A stretch of DNA of 64,000 nt from Rhodococcus yunnanensis NBRC 103083. Lineage in GTDB: Bacteria > Actinomycetota > Actinomycetes > Mycobacteriales > Mycobacteriaceae. Location of the stretch: positions 310,001 through 374,000 of the forward strand of contig NZ_BCXH01000002.1 of NCBI RefSeq assembly GCF_001895005.1, given 5' to 3'. The notes beneath the pieces are model-generated. The model saw only the letters and a program-made list of their open reading frames with translations, was not told where the DNA came from and did no database searches. Shown here one piece after another: positions 10,165 to 18,524 of the stretch. The first letter of the stretch is position 1, and each line of letters opens with the position of its first letter. Position numbers and translations under genes: made by a program.

Positions 10165-10929
10165 TCACGGCTTGGGGCCGCTGACGACGTCCACCGCGAG
10201 CCATGCGTCGAACGTGGTCTCGGCGCGCTGCGCATCGTCGCTCGGCACGAGCTCACGGCCGGACAGGATGGCACCGAAGTACGGAGCGCCGTCGTCGACG
10301 ACGACTGCACGTGGATCCTGGTGCGCTTTCAGTCCGCGGGCGATGAAGTCCGCGAGTGTGAACACCTCGGGCCCACCGATCTCGACCGTTCCGTTCAACG
10401 GAGCACCGACGCTGACTCGACCGACTGCGCTCGCAACCTCGTCGGCGGCCATCGGCTGAACCGACGCGGACGAGAGCCGGACCTCGTCGCCGACAGTTGC
10501 CCCACGTGCGATGGACTTGAAGAACTCGAAGAACTGCGTGGCATGGACAATGGAGTACGGGATTTTCGACTTCTTGATCAGGTTCTCCTGCACGACCTTT
10601 GCTCGCATGTACCCGCTGTCGGTGAGGCGTTCTGTACCTACCACCGACAACGCGACGTGGTGACCGACGCCCGCTTTGGCCTCTGCCGCGAGGATGTTCG
10701 TCGTTGCACGCGTGAAGAAGTCGAGTACGGCCGCATCTTCGAATGACGGTGAGTTGGAGACGTCGATCACCACGTCGGCTCCGACCAACACCTCGTCCAA
10801 CCCTTCACCTGTCAGCGTGTCCACACCCGAGTTGGGCGACGCCGCAACCGCTTCGTGTCCGTGTTCCCCGAGCTTGGTGACGACCTTGGAGCCGATGAGA
10901 CCTGTTCCGCCGATGACAACGATCTTCAT
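10165..10929 (-). CDS. NmrA-like NAD(P)-binding protein (atypical SDR)
   Basis: A 254-residue Rossmann protein beginning MKIVVIGGTGLIGSKVV, with the glycine pattern of atypical short-chain dehydrogenases and NmrA-like proteins. It has no canonical YxxxK catalytic pair, so it may be a redox-sensing binding protein or an isomerase-like member. GGAAGG lies 7 bases before the ATG. The tandem TetR regulator gene is 119 bases upstream in the same direction and may control it. The substrate is unknown. Confidence 0.85.
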   Translation of the reverse strand: MKIVVIGGTGLIGSKVVTKLGEHGHEAVAASPNSGVDTLTGEGLDEVLVGADVVIDVSNSPSFEDAAVLDFFTRATTNILAAEAKAGVGHHVALSVVGTERLTDSGYMRAKVVQENLIKKSKIPYSIVHATQFFEFFKSIARGATVGDEVRLSSASVQPMAADEVASAVGRVSVGAPLNGTVEIGGPEVFTLADFIARGLKAHQDPRAVVVDDGAPYFGAILSGRELVPSDDAQRAETTFDAWLAVDVVSGPKP

Positions 10930-11048
10930 GAGATTTCCTTCCGCTGTTCGCCGGAGGCCTTGGTGGTCACCCGGTCATACTCTTCGACCGGACGGCACAC
11001 GAGTTTGTGACAGCGGATTTCTGATCGCTTACTGTCGGCACGACTCCA

Positions 11049-12284
11049 TCACCGGTCACGCACCGAGATACCGGGTAGAAGTACGCGCACTACGCTGTCG
11101 ACAACGTCGGCGGATGTCTCGTTCGGGCGGGTGAGGCAGCGAAAGAGCACGTTGTTGGTGAGCATGATGGCTACCTCCATCACCGGTGCGTCGTCTCCGA
11201 ACACCCCCGCTTCTCGGCCGCGTTCGAGGATCGGCACGACCGCAGAGGGTAGATGCAGATTCTCCATCACAGTGGTCACCGTGTTCGGTTGTTGAAACTG
11301 CTCGAACGTAAGCGCAAGCAACATCCCCGAGCTCATCGCTCGGTTCCCGATCACGAAGTCTCCCAACGCGATGAGCGTGCGATGCAGCGCGGCACGCGGC
11401 TCGACTCCGAGCTTTTCGTCGGCGCGGCGGAGACGGTGAACCCGCTCGAATTCCGGTTTCAGGGCAGCGACGATGATGTCGATCTTGCTCGGAAACAGCC
11501 GTCTCACGTCATCGACCCGGATCCGAGCGGCCGTGGCGATATCGGCGAGCGTGACCAGAAAGTAGCCGTTGTTCGCGAACAGCGTCTCGGCGGCGTCGAT
11601 GATGTCGGCTTCGAGGTCGAAGCGCAGTGGGTCCGAACCCGTGTCCGGCTGTATCGGATCGGACGGAAGGACGACTCGATCGGAATGTATCGGGTCGATT
11701 GCCCCACGCAGGATCGAGTCGGTTGCGGCCTCCACATCCCGGTCGGAGATGGAGCCGGGCGTGAGCATCTCGCGCAGCGCAAGACCGTCGACGAGTGCGC
11801 CGAGCACCGTGGACAAGGTCGTCAGTGTCGATGGCTGGCGTACCGACCCGCCGCGGGACCGAACTGCCTCACCCACCATCGCTCGAAAGTCGCCGTCCAG
11901 GCGTTCGAACTCGGGGGCGACGGCTTTGCGCGCCCCATCGTGGTCACTGGCAAGGAGAGCCGCGATGAGTCGGCCGCGCATCGACCCTGACGCCAGGTCG
12001 TCGAACACTGCTGATGCCATCGACTCCCCCTCTGCTGCAGCGAGTCCGGTGTAGTTCATCGTGAGGTTGGCGAGCAAGTCTTCGACGAATGCTTCCTTCC
12101 CGCCCGTGCCGCCGGCGCGAGAGGTACCCGGGTAGGTGTTGTGGAACGTCTGATGCGAAAGTCCGGCTTCCTCGACAACGGCAGAAATGGACAGCGAGCG
12201 CACGATTTCGGTTGTGTCGATCTGACCCAACAGACGTGAACCGGCGTGCAGCAGCTGCTCTCGCGGCGTCGACCTGGAACTCAC
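11049..12284 (-). CDS. tandem TetR-type regulator (two TetR units in one chain)
   Basis: The 411-residue protein is about twice the normal TetR length. Unit one has its helix-turn-helix at about 5-55 (EEAGLSHQTFHNTYP) and a helical body. Unit two begins near residue 225 with a second, complete N-terminal domain (ADIIDAAETLFANNGY, then ATAARIRVDDVRRLFPSK) and its own ligand-domain-like C-terminus. GTG 12284 is preceded by GAGGTGG at 7 bases, better than ATG 12362. Known family members have one HTH per subunit; a fused two-HTH chain could work as a pseudo-dimer or bind two sites. Two inverted repeats upstream (12337-12380) are candidate operators. Confidence 0.87.
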   Translation of the reverse strand: MSSRSTPREQLLHAGSRLLGQIDTTEIVRSLSISAVVEEAGLSHQTFHNTYPGTSRAGGTGGKEAFVEDLLANLTMNYTGLAAAEGESMASAVFDDLASGSMRGRLIAALLASDHDGARKAVAPEFERLDGDFRAMVGEAVRSRGGSVRQPSTLTTLSTVLGALVDGLALREMLTPGSISDRDVEAATDSILRGAIDPIHSDRVVLPSDPIQPDTGSDPLRFDLEADIIDAAETLFANNGYFLVTLADIATAARIRVDDVRRLFPSKIDIIVAALKPEFERVHRLRRADEKLGVEPRAALHRTLIALGDFVIGNRAMSSGMLLALTFEQFQQPNTVTTVMENLHLPSAVVPILERGREAGVFGDDAPVMEVAIMLTNNVLFRCLTRPNETSADVVDSVVRVLLPGISVRDR

Positions 12285-12336
12285 AGGAAATCCACCTCTA
12301 CAAAGTCCGAAAACCAGAATAGACGCTGAACTATAC

Positions 12337-12356
12337 CGAGCGGACTGTTCCGCTCG
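12337..12356. promoter_or_regulatory. inverted repeat, candidate operator 1 of tandem TetR
   Basis: CGAGCGGA (12337-12344) and TCCGCTCG (12349-12356) form a perfect 8-bp inverted repeat around CTGT. It lies 53-72 bases upstream of the tandem TetR start, next to a possible minus-strand -10 element (TATAGT). It could also form an RNA hairpin, but its place beside a second palindrome suggests protein binding. Confidence 0.5.
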
Positions 12357-12358
12357 CA

Positions 12359-12380
12359 GCATGTAGTTCCAACTACATGC
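12359..12380. promoter_or_regulatory. inverted repeat, candidate operator 2 of tandem TetR
   Basis: GCATGTAGTT and AACTACATGC are perfect 10-bp arms around a 2-bp centre (CC), 22 bp in total. This size and symmetry is typical of TetR operators. It starts 2 bp after the first inverted repeat, and the two sequences are unrelated, which would suit a regulator with two different DNA-binding domains. The assignment is inference. Confidence 0.6.
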
Positions 12381-12614
12381 CAGTAGAGATGAAACTAGAT
12401 TTTTGACAATCCAGTCAGAATCGATTGTGTTGCAGCTGTTTCGAGGCCGTGATCAGATTGGGCAAACTACAAGCATCCTCGTCCAACGGCCCTGCACAAC
12501 AGCTGCCTGTGACGAAAATCCGGAGGGAACGCCTCGACGCACATCGGCGGCCATCGCGAACCCCTCTCCATCGGGCAGGCCGGCCCCACGGTCTCCAGCG
12601 CCCCAGCCCTCGCC

Positions 12615-12662
12615 CAGAAACCAACCGGCACCAGAAACCAACCGGCACCAGAAACCAACCGG
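12615..12662. repeat. 17-bp tandem repeat, 2.8 copies
   Basis: The unit CAGAAACCAACCGGCAC occurs at 12615-12631 and 12632-12648 and, truncated to 14 bp, at 12649-12662, without a mismatch. The array ends 19 bases before the GTG start of the small LuxR-type gene, so it is in that gene's untranslated leader or promoter. It could act as iterated binding sites or as a slippage-prone spacer. There are no spacers between the units, so it is not CRISPR. Confidence 0.9.
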
Positions 12663-12681
12663 ATGTTCAGGAGAAACAACC

Positions 12682-13032
12682 GTGCTCACCTCACCACGCA
12701 CCCATGTGCATCGGTCGTCTGTCGGCAATCGCGTCGTGCCGTCAGGACGTGCGACAGGCCTACGCCCTCCCGCATCACCCGCTCGAATCCCAGCGCCGAC
12801 CTACGCCAGAGCGGGATTGAGCGAGCGCGAAGTCACGGTGCTCAAAGCGTGGCTCGACTGCGATTCCAAGCTGGACGTCGCAGCACACCTACATATCGCT
12901 TTGGGGACGGTCAACACCCACCTGTCCCGTATTCGCGACAAGTACGCGAAGGTGGACCGGCCCGCTCCGACCAAGGCGGCGCTCGTCGCGCGAGCGCTTC
13001 AGGACGGTTTCGTCACCCTCGATGAACTGTGA
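12682..13032 (+). CDS. small LuxR-type helix-turn-helix protein
   Basis: A 116-residue protein whose second half is a LuxR/NarL-type DNA-binding domain (GLSEREVTVLKAWLDCDSK, then AAHLHIALGTVNTHLSRIRD). There is no receiver or sensor domain, only about 45 basic, Pro-rich residues. I chose GTG 12682 because AGGAG lies 8 bases upstream; the frame stays open further upstream, but there it runs through the tandem repeat and low-complexity DNA. It faces the AraC gene tail to tail. The target is unknown. Confidence 0.78.
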   Translation: MLTSPRTHVHRSSVGNRVVPSGRATGLRPPASPARIPAPTYARAGLSEREVTVLKAWLDCDSKLDVAAHLHIALGTVNTHLSRIRDKYAKVDRPAPTKAALVARALQDGFVTLDEL

Positions 13033-13053
13033 CGACAGCGCCGAGTTGCGATG

Positions 13054-13986
13054 TCATCCTCGGGACTCTCCTGGTGACGTGCCGTAGGCATCGCGAAATG
13101 CCGCGTAGAAGCTGCTGACCGACCCGAATCCCGACGCCAGCGCCACGCGGGCGACGCCCTGGTCGGCCCACGCCGGATCCCGCAGTCGCTCAGCTGCGCG
13201 CTCGAGTCTGGCATGGCGAATCATCCGCGACGGCGTTGTTCCTGCGGCCGCCAGCGCAGTCTGGACGTGGCGCGGAGACCATCCCAGTTGCGACGCGAGT
13301 GTCCTCGGGGTGAGGTCCGGGTCGTCGCTGCGGCGACGCACGATCTCCGCTGCCTCGGTCGGCAGGGATGACGCGTGCTGCTCCCGGTCCTTCCGGCGGC
13401 CCATCAGTGACGCGAGCGACTCTGCAACTGCGACGAAGTCCGCCGTGTCCAGCGACTCACGCTCACGCGAGATCTGCCTCATCATCGCCAGGCCGACTGC
13501 CCCTGCGCCGGACGTCACATCGATCGACCGCGGCACCCTGGGATCGAAGTCTCGCTGCAGTCGATCCAGCGGTGTGCTGAACACCCATGCCCGCGCACCC
13601 CGGCCGTGAGCGATGGTGAACGCACTGGCCATCGAGATCGCGACAGCGGTACCCGGGTCGAGGTCGAGCTGCCGCCCGTCGGCCTCGACCACGAACCTTC
13701 CGCTGCGGGGCACGAGGATCCTGACCGTCTCGTCACCGTCGCGTCGCACATCGCGGTCGCGGCGGCGGTAGATCACGGCGTCCGAACAGAACTCGACCAG
13801 CTGCATGTCGCCGGCGCGCTGCACCACGGTGATGCCGTCGAAGGTAGCGGGCTGTGACGGACTCAACGCGAGCATGCCGTGATTGCGCCGCACTTCCTCG
13901 GTCCAGACCTCGAGCTGATCTGCATCGGCGAACGCGTCGGTGTCGATGCCCGTCACCGCATAGGGCGCTGGAGATGCCGGTGTCAT
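13054..13986 (-). CDS. AraC-family transcriptional regulator
   Basis: A 310-residue regulator. The N-terminal two-thirds resembles the AraC-binding-like domain (DAFADADQLEVWTEEV, then VVQRAGDMQLVEFCSDAV). The C-terminus holds two helix-turn-helix motifs (LTPRTLASQLGWSPRHVQTA and VARVALASGFGSVSSFYAAF). The ATG at 13986 has GGAGGG 8 bases upstream; longer starts lack a site. It is divergent from the alpha/beta hydrolase gene (139 bases between starts), its most likely target. Confidence 0.88.
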   Translation of the reverse strand: MTPASPAPYAVTGIDTDAFADADQLEVWTEEVRRNHGMLALSPSQPATFDGITVVQRAGDMQLVEFCSDAVIYRRRDRDVRRDGDETVRILVPRSGRFVVEADGRQLDLDPGTAVAISMASAFTIAHGRGARAWVFSTPLDRLQRDFDPRVPRSIDVTSGAGAVGLAMMRQISRERESLDTADFVAVAESLASLMGRRKDREQHASSLPTEAAEIVRRRSDDPDLTPRTLASQLGWSPRHVQTALAAAGTTPSRMIRHARLERAAERLRDPAWADQGVARVALASGFGSVSSFYAAFRDAYGTSPGESRG

Positions 13987-14125
13987 GGACAGCACCCTCC
14001 TCGGCATCGTGCGCAGATCCGGAAGAACGGTGCGCGCGGCCGGAAGCCGCGCCCATCGATCCCGCATAACGTCGTAAGCCTAACGTGTCGCCCATCACAC
14101 GAGCGGCCTGAACGGAAGGACGACG

Positions 14126-14959
14126 ATGACCTCCACCTCGACACCAGACCTGCTGTACGCCGAGATCCGCGATGGGAGCATCGCGTATGTCGACTCCGGC
14201 GCGGCAGACGGGACGATCTTCGTGCTGAGTCACTCGCTGTTCTTCGATCACACCATGTTCACACCGCTGACAGCACTCCTCGTCGACGCCGGCCACCGGG
14301 TCGTCGCGTACGACCACCGCGGTCAGGGCGCCAGCTCCCCCGCCAACCTCGCCCGACTGTCGATGGACGAGCTGACCGAGGATGCCGCCGCCTTCATCGA
14401 GCACCTCGACCTCGGCCCAGTTCACTTCCTGGGCAACTCGATGGGCGGCTTCATCGCTCTCCGCCTCGCCACCCGGCGGCCCGAGCTGCTGCTCTCCGCA
14501 ATCGCCGCCAGTTCGTCGGCCGAGGAGGAACACCAACTCGAAGCCTTCGCACCGCTCGTCGACGCGCTGCACGAGGCGGGAGCCGAACCGGTCGTCGACA
14601 CACTCATGCACATCATGTTCGGCGATACGAGCTTGGCGACCGGAGGCCCAGTCGTGCAGCACTGGCGTGGAAAGATGGCTGCGCTGCCGAACACCATCGC
14701 CGACAGCGCCGATCGCGTGATCCACCGCGACGGACTCGTCGAAGAACTGGCGGAATGCGGCGTTCCAGTTCTCGCCATCTCCGGGAGCGAAGACCATGCC
14801 TATCCGCCGCCCCTTTCGGACGAGCACATCGCAGCAGCCACCGACGGCACATTCCGGCGTGTGCCCGCCGCTGGGCATTCGGTGAGTCTCGAGCAACCGC
14901 AGACGGTGTTCACACACCTGATCGAGCACCTCGCGGCCGTGTTGACCGCGCATACCTGA
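14126..14959 (+). CDS. alpha/beta-hydrolase
   Basis: A 277-residue cytoplasmic serine hydrolase. The nucleophile elbow is GNSMGG, the oxyanion region is near LSHSLFFDH, the acid is likely the Asp in SGSEDHAYPP, and the catalytic His is in PAAGHSVSLEQP. AYDHRGQGASS is the usual motif before the nucleophile. GGAAGG precedes the ATG. The divergent AraC regulator probably controls it. The substrate (ester, lactone or C-C bond) cannot be told. Confidence 0.88.
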   Translation: MTSTSTPDLLYAEIRDGSIAYVDSGAADGTIFVLSHSLFFDHTMFTPLTALLVDAGHRVVAYDHRGQGASSPANLARLSMDELTEDAAAFIEHLDLGPVHFLGNSMGGFIALRLATRRPELLLSAIAASSSAEEEHQLEAFAPLVDALHEAGAEPVVDTLMHIMFGDTSLATGGPVVQHWRGKMAALPNTIADSADRVIHRDGLVEELAECGVPVLAISGSEDHAYPPPLSDEHIAAATDGTFRRVPAAGHSVSLEQPQTVFTHLIEHLAAVLTAHT

Positions 14960-14993
14960 CCCGGCAGCGGCCGCGATCACGTCGGCGACTCGA

Positions 14994-15560
14994 TCAGTCT
15001 CGTTTCGCCTCGTACCGCAGCAACACCGTGCCGCCGGGAAAGGTGCGGTTCTCCAACAGCCGCAGCGAGATCCATGACGGCAGTGTCGGGAAGAACGGTG
15101 TGCCGCCTCCCAGGGCGGTGGGTGTGAGCACGATCCGGTACTCGTCGACCAGTCCGGCCTGCACGATCGGTGCAGCCAGCGTGGCGCCTGCCACCTCCAA
15201 CTGACCTTCGGTTTCGGCCTTGAGCTTCGTGACCACCTCCACCGGATCGCCGCGTTCGAGGCGCGAATTCCAGTCGACGGAGTCCAAGGTGCGCGAGAAC
15301 ACGACCTTGGGCATGTGGCACCAAACATTCGCGAAATCGACGATCAGCGGGGTGGCGTCCGGTGCCTTGTCGGCGGTAGGCCAATACGAGGACATCAGCT
15401 CGTAGAGGCGACGCCCGTAGAGCGCAAGCGCCGTCTCCCGCTCGAAGTCGTTCCAGTACTGATGCAGTTCTTCGCTCGGATCGGAGAAGTCGATGCTGCC
15501 TTGTGCGTCTGCGATGTATCCGTCCACCGACACGTTGAAGCCATAGATGAGTTTTCCCAT
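14994..15560 (-). CDS. dihydrofolate-reductase-like (RibD C-terminal) protein
   Basis: A 188-residue single-domain protein of the DHFR / RibD C-terminal fold, beginning MGKLIYGFNVSVDGYIAD, with LTPTALGGGTPFF near the end. Such stand-alone actinobacterial proteins are NADPH-binding reductases of unknown substrate and are not the essential folate enzyme. I start at ATG 15560; an in-frame ATG 11 codons upstream is possible and neither has a clear ribosome site. It is monocistronic and converges on the hydrolase gene. Confidence 0.85.
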   Translation of the reverse strand: MGKLIYGFNVSVDGYIADAQGSIDFSDPSEELHQYWNDFERETALALYGRRLYELMSSYWPTADKAPDATPLIVDFANVWCHMPKVVFSRTLDSVDWNSRLERGDPVEVVTKLKAETEGQLEVAGATLAAPIVQAGLVDEYRIVLTPTALGGGTPFFPTLPSWISLRLLENRTFPGGTVLLRYEAKRD

Positions 15561-15685
15561 GCCGATCAGACCGTGAGAGAAGGCAGAACTCATCGCGGAG
15601 GCAAAGGCGCCGCCAACCGCTCGGATTCGGCGGCACCATCCGAACGTGCCATCACCGTGCGAGAGCGCCGGTTCGCCTCCTGACG

Positions 15686-16558
15686 TCAGAGTCCGTTGCC
15701 CACTCCTGTGACACGTGCAGCACCGTACAAGCTCTGCGCTGTGCCTGCGAAGATCTGCTGCCGGTCGTCGTCGGACACACCTGCCAGCACACCTTCGGCG
15801 AGCACCACGAGTTCGGGAAGCGACTGTTCGGCCGCGGGGAGGTTGGATCCCCACGCGATCCGGTTCGATCCGAATGCACCGAGCACCGGGTCGAGGAATT
15901 CGGCAGCCTTCTCGCCGACGTCGTGGAGTCGTTCGAGGTTGCGATGGGTAAGTTTGAGATGCAGCGCCTGGTGCACAGCGAGCTCTGCGACCAGTTCGCC
16001 TGCAGCGTGCGGGGAGGATTCGATGTCGGGGTAACCCATGTGGTCCAGCAGGATCCGAACGTTCGGGTACCTGCGAAGAAGGACGTGCAGCTGCTCTGTT
16101 GCGGGTCCGAGCCGCATCTGCAGGCACACTGGGACGTCGAGTTCGGTTGCTTTCTCCCAGAACGGGTTCGTTTCAGGAGCAGCGAACCATTCACCTTGCA
16201 CGGGGACGGTGCTTCCGCTGGTGAACAGCCGTACGCCGTCCAGACCACCGTCACCGACTGCCCGTTCCAGGTTGTCGGCGGCGTCGGGACGCAGCGGGTC
16301 CACGGTCCCGACAGCGAGGAACCTGTCGGGATGCTGGGCTTTGCTGTCGAGAACGTACGAGTTGTCGTATCCGTAGGCAGTTGTGGCCTGAACCAGCACG
16401 GACCGATCGATGCCGGATGCGTCCATGCGCTCGATCATCTGATCTGTCGTGACAGGTCTGGAACTGGCCCAACTCGACTGGGTCCCGCCGATGGGGGCAC
16501 GGGGGTAGCGGGTCTCGTCGTCGGAAATGATGTGGCAGTGGGTGTCGATGATGGTCAT
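15686..16558 (-). CDS. amidohydrolase-2 (TIM-barrel) family protein
   Basis: A 290-residue metal-dependent hydrolase or decarboxylase of the amidohydrolase-2 group, with IDTHCHI at the N-terminus (His7, His9) and LLDHMGYP in the core. The usual catalytic Asp near the end is Asn (WGSNLP), as in its paralogue at 24261-25145. AGGAGGAAGG lies upstream of the ATG. It is the last gene of the seven-gene operon starting at 22739. Members act on lactones, muconate-type acids and decarboxylations; an opening or hydrolysis step in the same pathway is inferred. Confidence 0.85.
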   Translation of the reverse strand: MTIIDTHCHIISDDETRYPRAPIGGTQSSWASSRPVTTDQMIERMDASGIDRSVLVQATTAYGYDNSYVLDSKAQHPDRFLAVGTVDPLRPDAADNLERAVGDGGLDGVRLFTSGSTVPVQGEWFAAPETNPFWEKATELDVPVCLQMRLGPATEQLHVLLRRYPNVRILLDHMGYPDIESSPHAAGELVAELAVHQALHLKLTHRNLERLHDVGEKAAEFLDPVLGAFGSNRIAWGSNLPAAEQSLPELVVLAEGVLAGVSDDDRQQIFAGTAQSLYGAARVTGVGNGL

Positions 16559-16589
16559 CGTGGGAGCCTTCCTCCTCTGTGGGTACAGC

Positions 16590-17570
16590 TCACGCGTTCG
16601 GGTAGTCGCCCTTGGCGAACCATTGAGTGATGTCGTCCGGAAAATCTGCGTCCAGTAGTCCTTGATCTCGCGAGAACTTCACCAGCGCCCGTATGCTGGC
16701 GTCGTTGGAGCCGAAGCCGTATGGGATCGGATCGCTACCGATTTGCTTGGCCTGCTTACCCAGTCGCTCCAGCATCGTCCACTCGGGATCGTCTTCGACC
16801 TGGCGGCGTTTGCTCTCGGAGAATGCTTCGTAGAGAGCCGTGGGGAGCTGCGGGTCACGTTCGACGAGTTCACTTTTGATTGCTATGACCGAATGCAACG
16901 GGTAGATACCCGTGCGCAGATACCAATCGGTCTCGAGGACTTCGTGATCTGGAAACAGCGGGTACGGTCCGTCGCCAGAGGCGGGTTCTTCTGTTGCGGC
17001 CGCCCATCCTGCCCGCGGGGCTCCTGCTCGTCCGGTGCCGGCGTTGCCGCTGAACGCGGCATCGATGTCGCCCGCGCGCAGTAGTTCACCGAGTGATCGA
17101 CCGTCGGTGACTCGTGTGACGTTCGATGGGGCCCTGCCTTCGATGTGGTCGTCGTCGTCGATGACCCATTCGACGCGGCCGGCGTCCAGGCCGTACTCGT
17201 CGTGCAGAATCCCCCGCATCCACACGCCCGTGGTGACGGTGTACGCCCGGACGCCGATTTTCTTTCCCTGCAGGTCTGAAGGGAAACGAATTCCCGACGT
17301 CGTGCTGCATTGCACGTCCGAGTGATGGAAGCGGCGATTGAGAAAGACCGGAATGCCGGTCAGTTGCACGCCCGCCTGCAGCGCCATCAGATACGAGGTT
17401 GGAGCAAGTTCGCATACATCGAATTCGAGGTCCCTGATCATTCGCCGGTATGCACCGATGATCGGTTTGACCTCGACTGGTTCGATTGCGTAGCCGGGGA
17501 TCTGGATCTTCCCGGATAGAAGTGCTTTCACGTGCGGGTAGTCGCCGAGTGCAACCGAGAGGGTGGTCAT
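16590..17570 (-). CDS. 4,5-dihydroxyphthalate-decarboxylase-like protein
   Basis: A 326-residue protein of the family that contains 4,5-dihydroxyphthalate decarboxylase and has a periplasmic-binding-protein-like fold. Typical motifs are ALGDYPHVKALLSG, DVCELAPTSYLMAL, IPVFLNRRFHHSD and KKIGVRAYTVTTGVWMRGIL. No signal peptide is visible, so it is cytoplasmic. AAAGG lies 8 bases upstream of ATG 17570. It is one of three paralogues in this locus (17603-18484 and 23299-24204). Annotation as a solute-binding protein is the main alternative; the absent leader and the enzyme neighbours argue against it. Confidence 0.82.
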   Translation of the reverse strand: MTTLSVALGDYPHVKALLSGKIQIPGYAIEPVEVKPIIGAYRRMIRDLEFDVCELAPTSYLMALQAGVQLTGIPVFLNRRFHHSDVQCSTTSGIRFPSDLQGKKIGVRAYTVTTGVWMRGILHDEYGLDAGRVEWVIDDDDHIEGRAPSNVTRVTDGRSLGELLRAGDIDAAFSGNAGTGRAGAPRAGWAAATEEPASGDGPYPLFPDHEVLETDWYLRTGIYPLHSVIAIKSELVERDPQLPTALYEAFSESKRRQVEDDPEWTMLERLGKQAKQIGSDPIPYGFGSNDASIRALVKFSRDQGLLDADFPDDITQWFAKGDYPNA

Positions 17571-17602
17571 GTTCGAACCTTTCACTGTTGGTGGGGTCGC
17601 GG

Positions 17603-18484
17603 TCAGGCCGTCAGCCGCGAAGCGGCGACTCCCAGGGCCGCGGATGTCCGCTCGACCAGTTCGTCGAAGTCGACCGGTCGAGGCAGCAGACCCTGCTCGT
17701 AGGCGTAGCGAGACGCGTCGGTGATGGGGCCTCGCAGCCCGTCGAAGCCCACCGGATTCAACGCCACGGCATTCGAGTTGGTGTCGCGGGCAGCGACCGA
17801 CTCTGCGAGCGCGTCGTACACCGCCAGAACGGCCTTCGGATTCTGCTCAGCGAAAGCGACATTGACTCCGACGACGTGATTGACCGGTGCGAAGCCCTTC
17901 TTTTCGGCCCACCTCTCGGCCACATCCAGCGCGTTCGGAATTGCGGTACGAATTCGGTCGTCGGCTGGCAGTTCGTTGCCCATGATCGCGAAATCGAGTC
18001 GACCTTCGAGGAAGTCGTCCTTGAGTTTCGCACCGTCAGGCGCACGATGAACCCAGGCAGGGTCGGTGGCGCCGTCGACATGGCCGCCTTCGTAAGTGCG
18101 CCACTGCACATCTCGAAGATCGATACCGTACTGGTCGCCGAGGAATCCGCGAAGCCACACCCCGGTGGTCTGGCTCCACGCGCGAACTCCGATGCTCCGT
18201 CCCCGAACGTCCTCGACTCCGAGCTCGGACATCGTGACAAGAGTCTGATGCTGGTGGCGGCCGAGCATGGTCACCGGCAGTAGCGCCACCGGCTTGTCGT
18301 GTGCGACCGCTTGAAGCAGGGTGACCACCGCGAGTTCACACAGATCTGCTGCCGAGTCGTTCACGAAACCGCGTGAGGCCTTGTGTATAGGCCGGACATC
18401 GAGCCTTTCGGGTTCTGCGCCGACTGCCGCTGCAGCCTCGAACGCAACGGCAGCAACGTCGTCTTTGCCTAATGTGATCTTCAT
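17603..18484 (-). CDS. 4,5-dihydroxyphthalate-decarboxylase-like protein (paralogue 2)
   Basis: A 293-residue paralogue of the preceding gene, with SADLCELAVVTLLQA, ALLPVTMLGRHQHQT and RSIGVRAWSQTTGVWLRGFL. It is shorter at the N-terminus than the 326-residue version and closer to the third paralogue across the divergent promoter: both have AWSQTTG or AYSQTTG, and MLGRHQHQ or VLSGDFHHH. No secretion signal. It lies 32 bases upstream of paralogue 1 and 40 bases downstream of the ThDP enzyme gene. Decarboxylation of a ring or ring-cleavage acid is inferred from the family only. Confidence 0.8.
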   Translation of the reverse strand: MKITLGKDDVAAVAFEAAAAVGAEPERLDVRPIHKASRGFVNDSAADLCELAVVTLLQAVAHDKPVALLPVTMLGRHQHQTLVTMSELGVEDVRGRSIGVRAWSQTTGVWLRGFLGDQYGIDLRDVQWRTYEGGHVDGATDPAWVHRAPDGAKLKDDFLEGRLDFAIMGNELPADDRIRTAIPNALDVAERWAEKKGFAPVNHVVGVNVAFAEQNPKAVLAVYDALAESVAARDTNSNAVALNPVGFDGLRGPITDASRYAYEQGLLPRPVDFDELVERTSAALGVAASRLTA

Positions 18485-18524
18485 GGACGGATCCTGTTCT
18501 GCTCGAGTTGTCGTAGCGCACGGG

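Noticed and set aside
12615..12662. CRISPR-like repeats
   Set aside because: The 17-bp units are directly adjacent, without spacers, and no cas genes are near.
13733..15328. 531-codon open frame on the minus strand
   Set aside because: It is antisense to the alpha/beta hydrolase gene, overlaps the AraC and DHFR-like genes in other frames, and reads as Arg/Ser-rich sequence without any domain. High-GC shadow.
16590..17570. Solute-binding protein of an ABC importer
   Set aside because: No signal peptide or lipobox, no adjacent permease in this operon, and the locus already has a lipoprotein binding component at 25151-26215.
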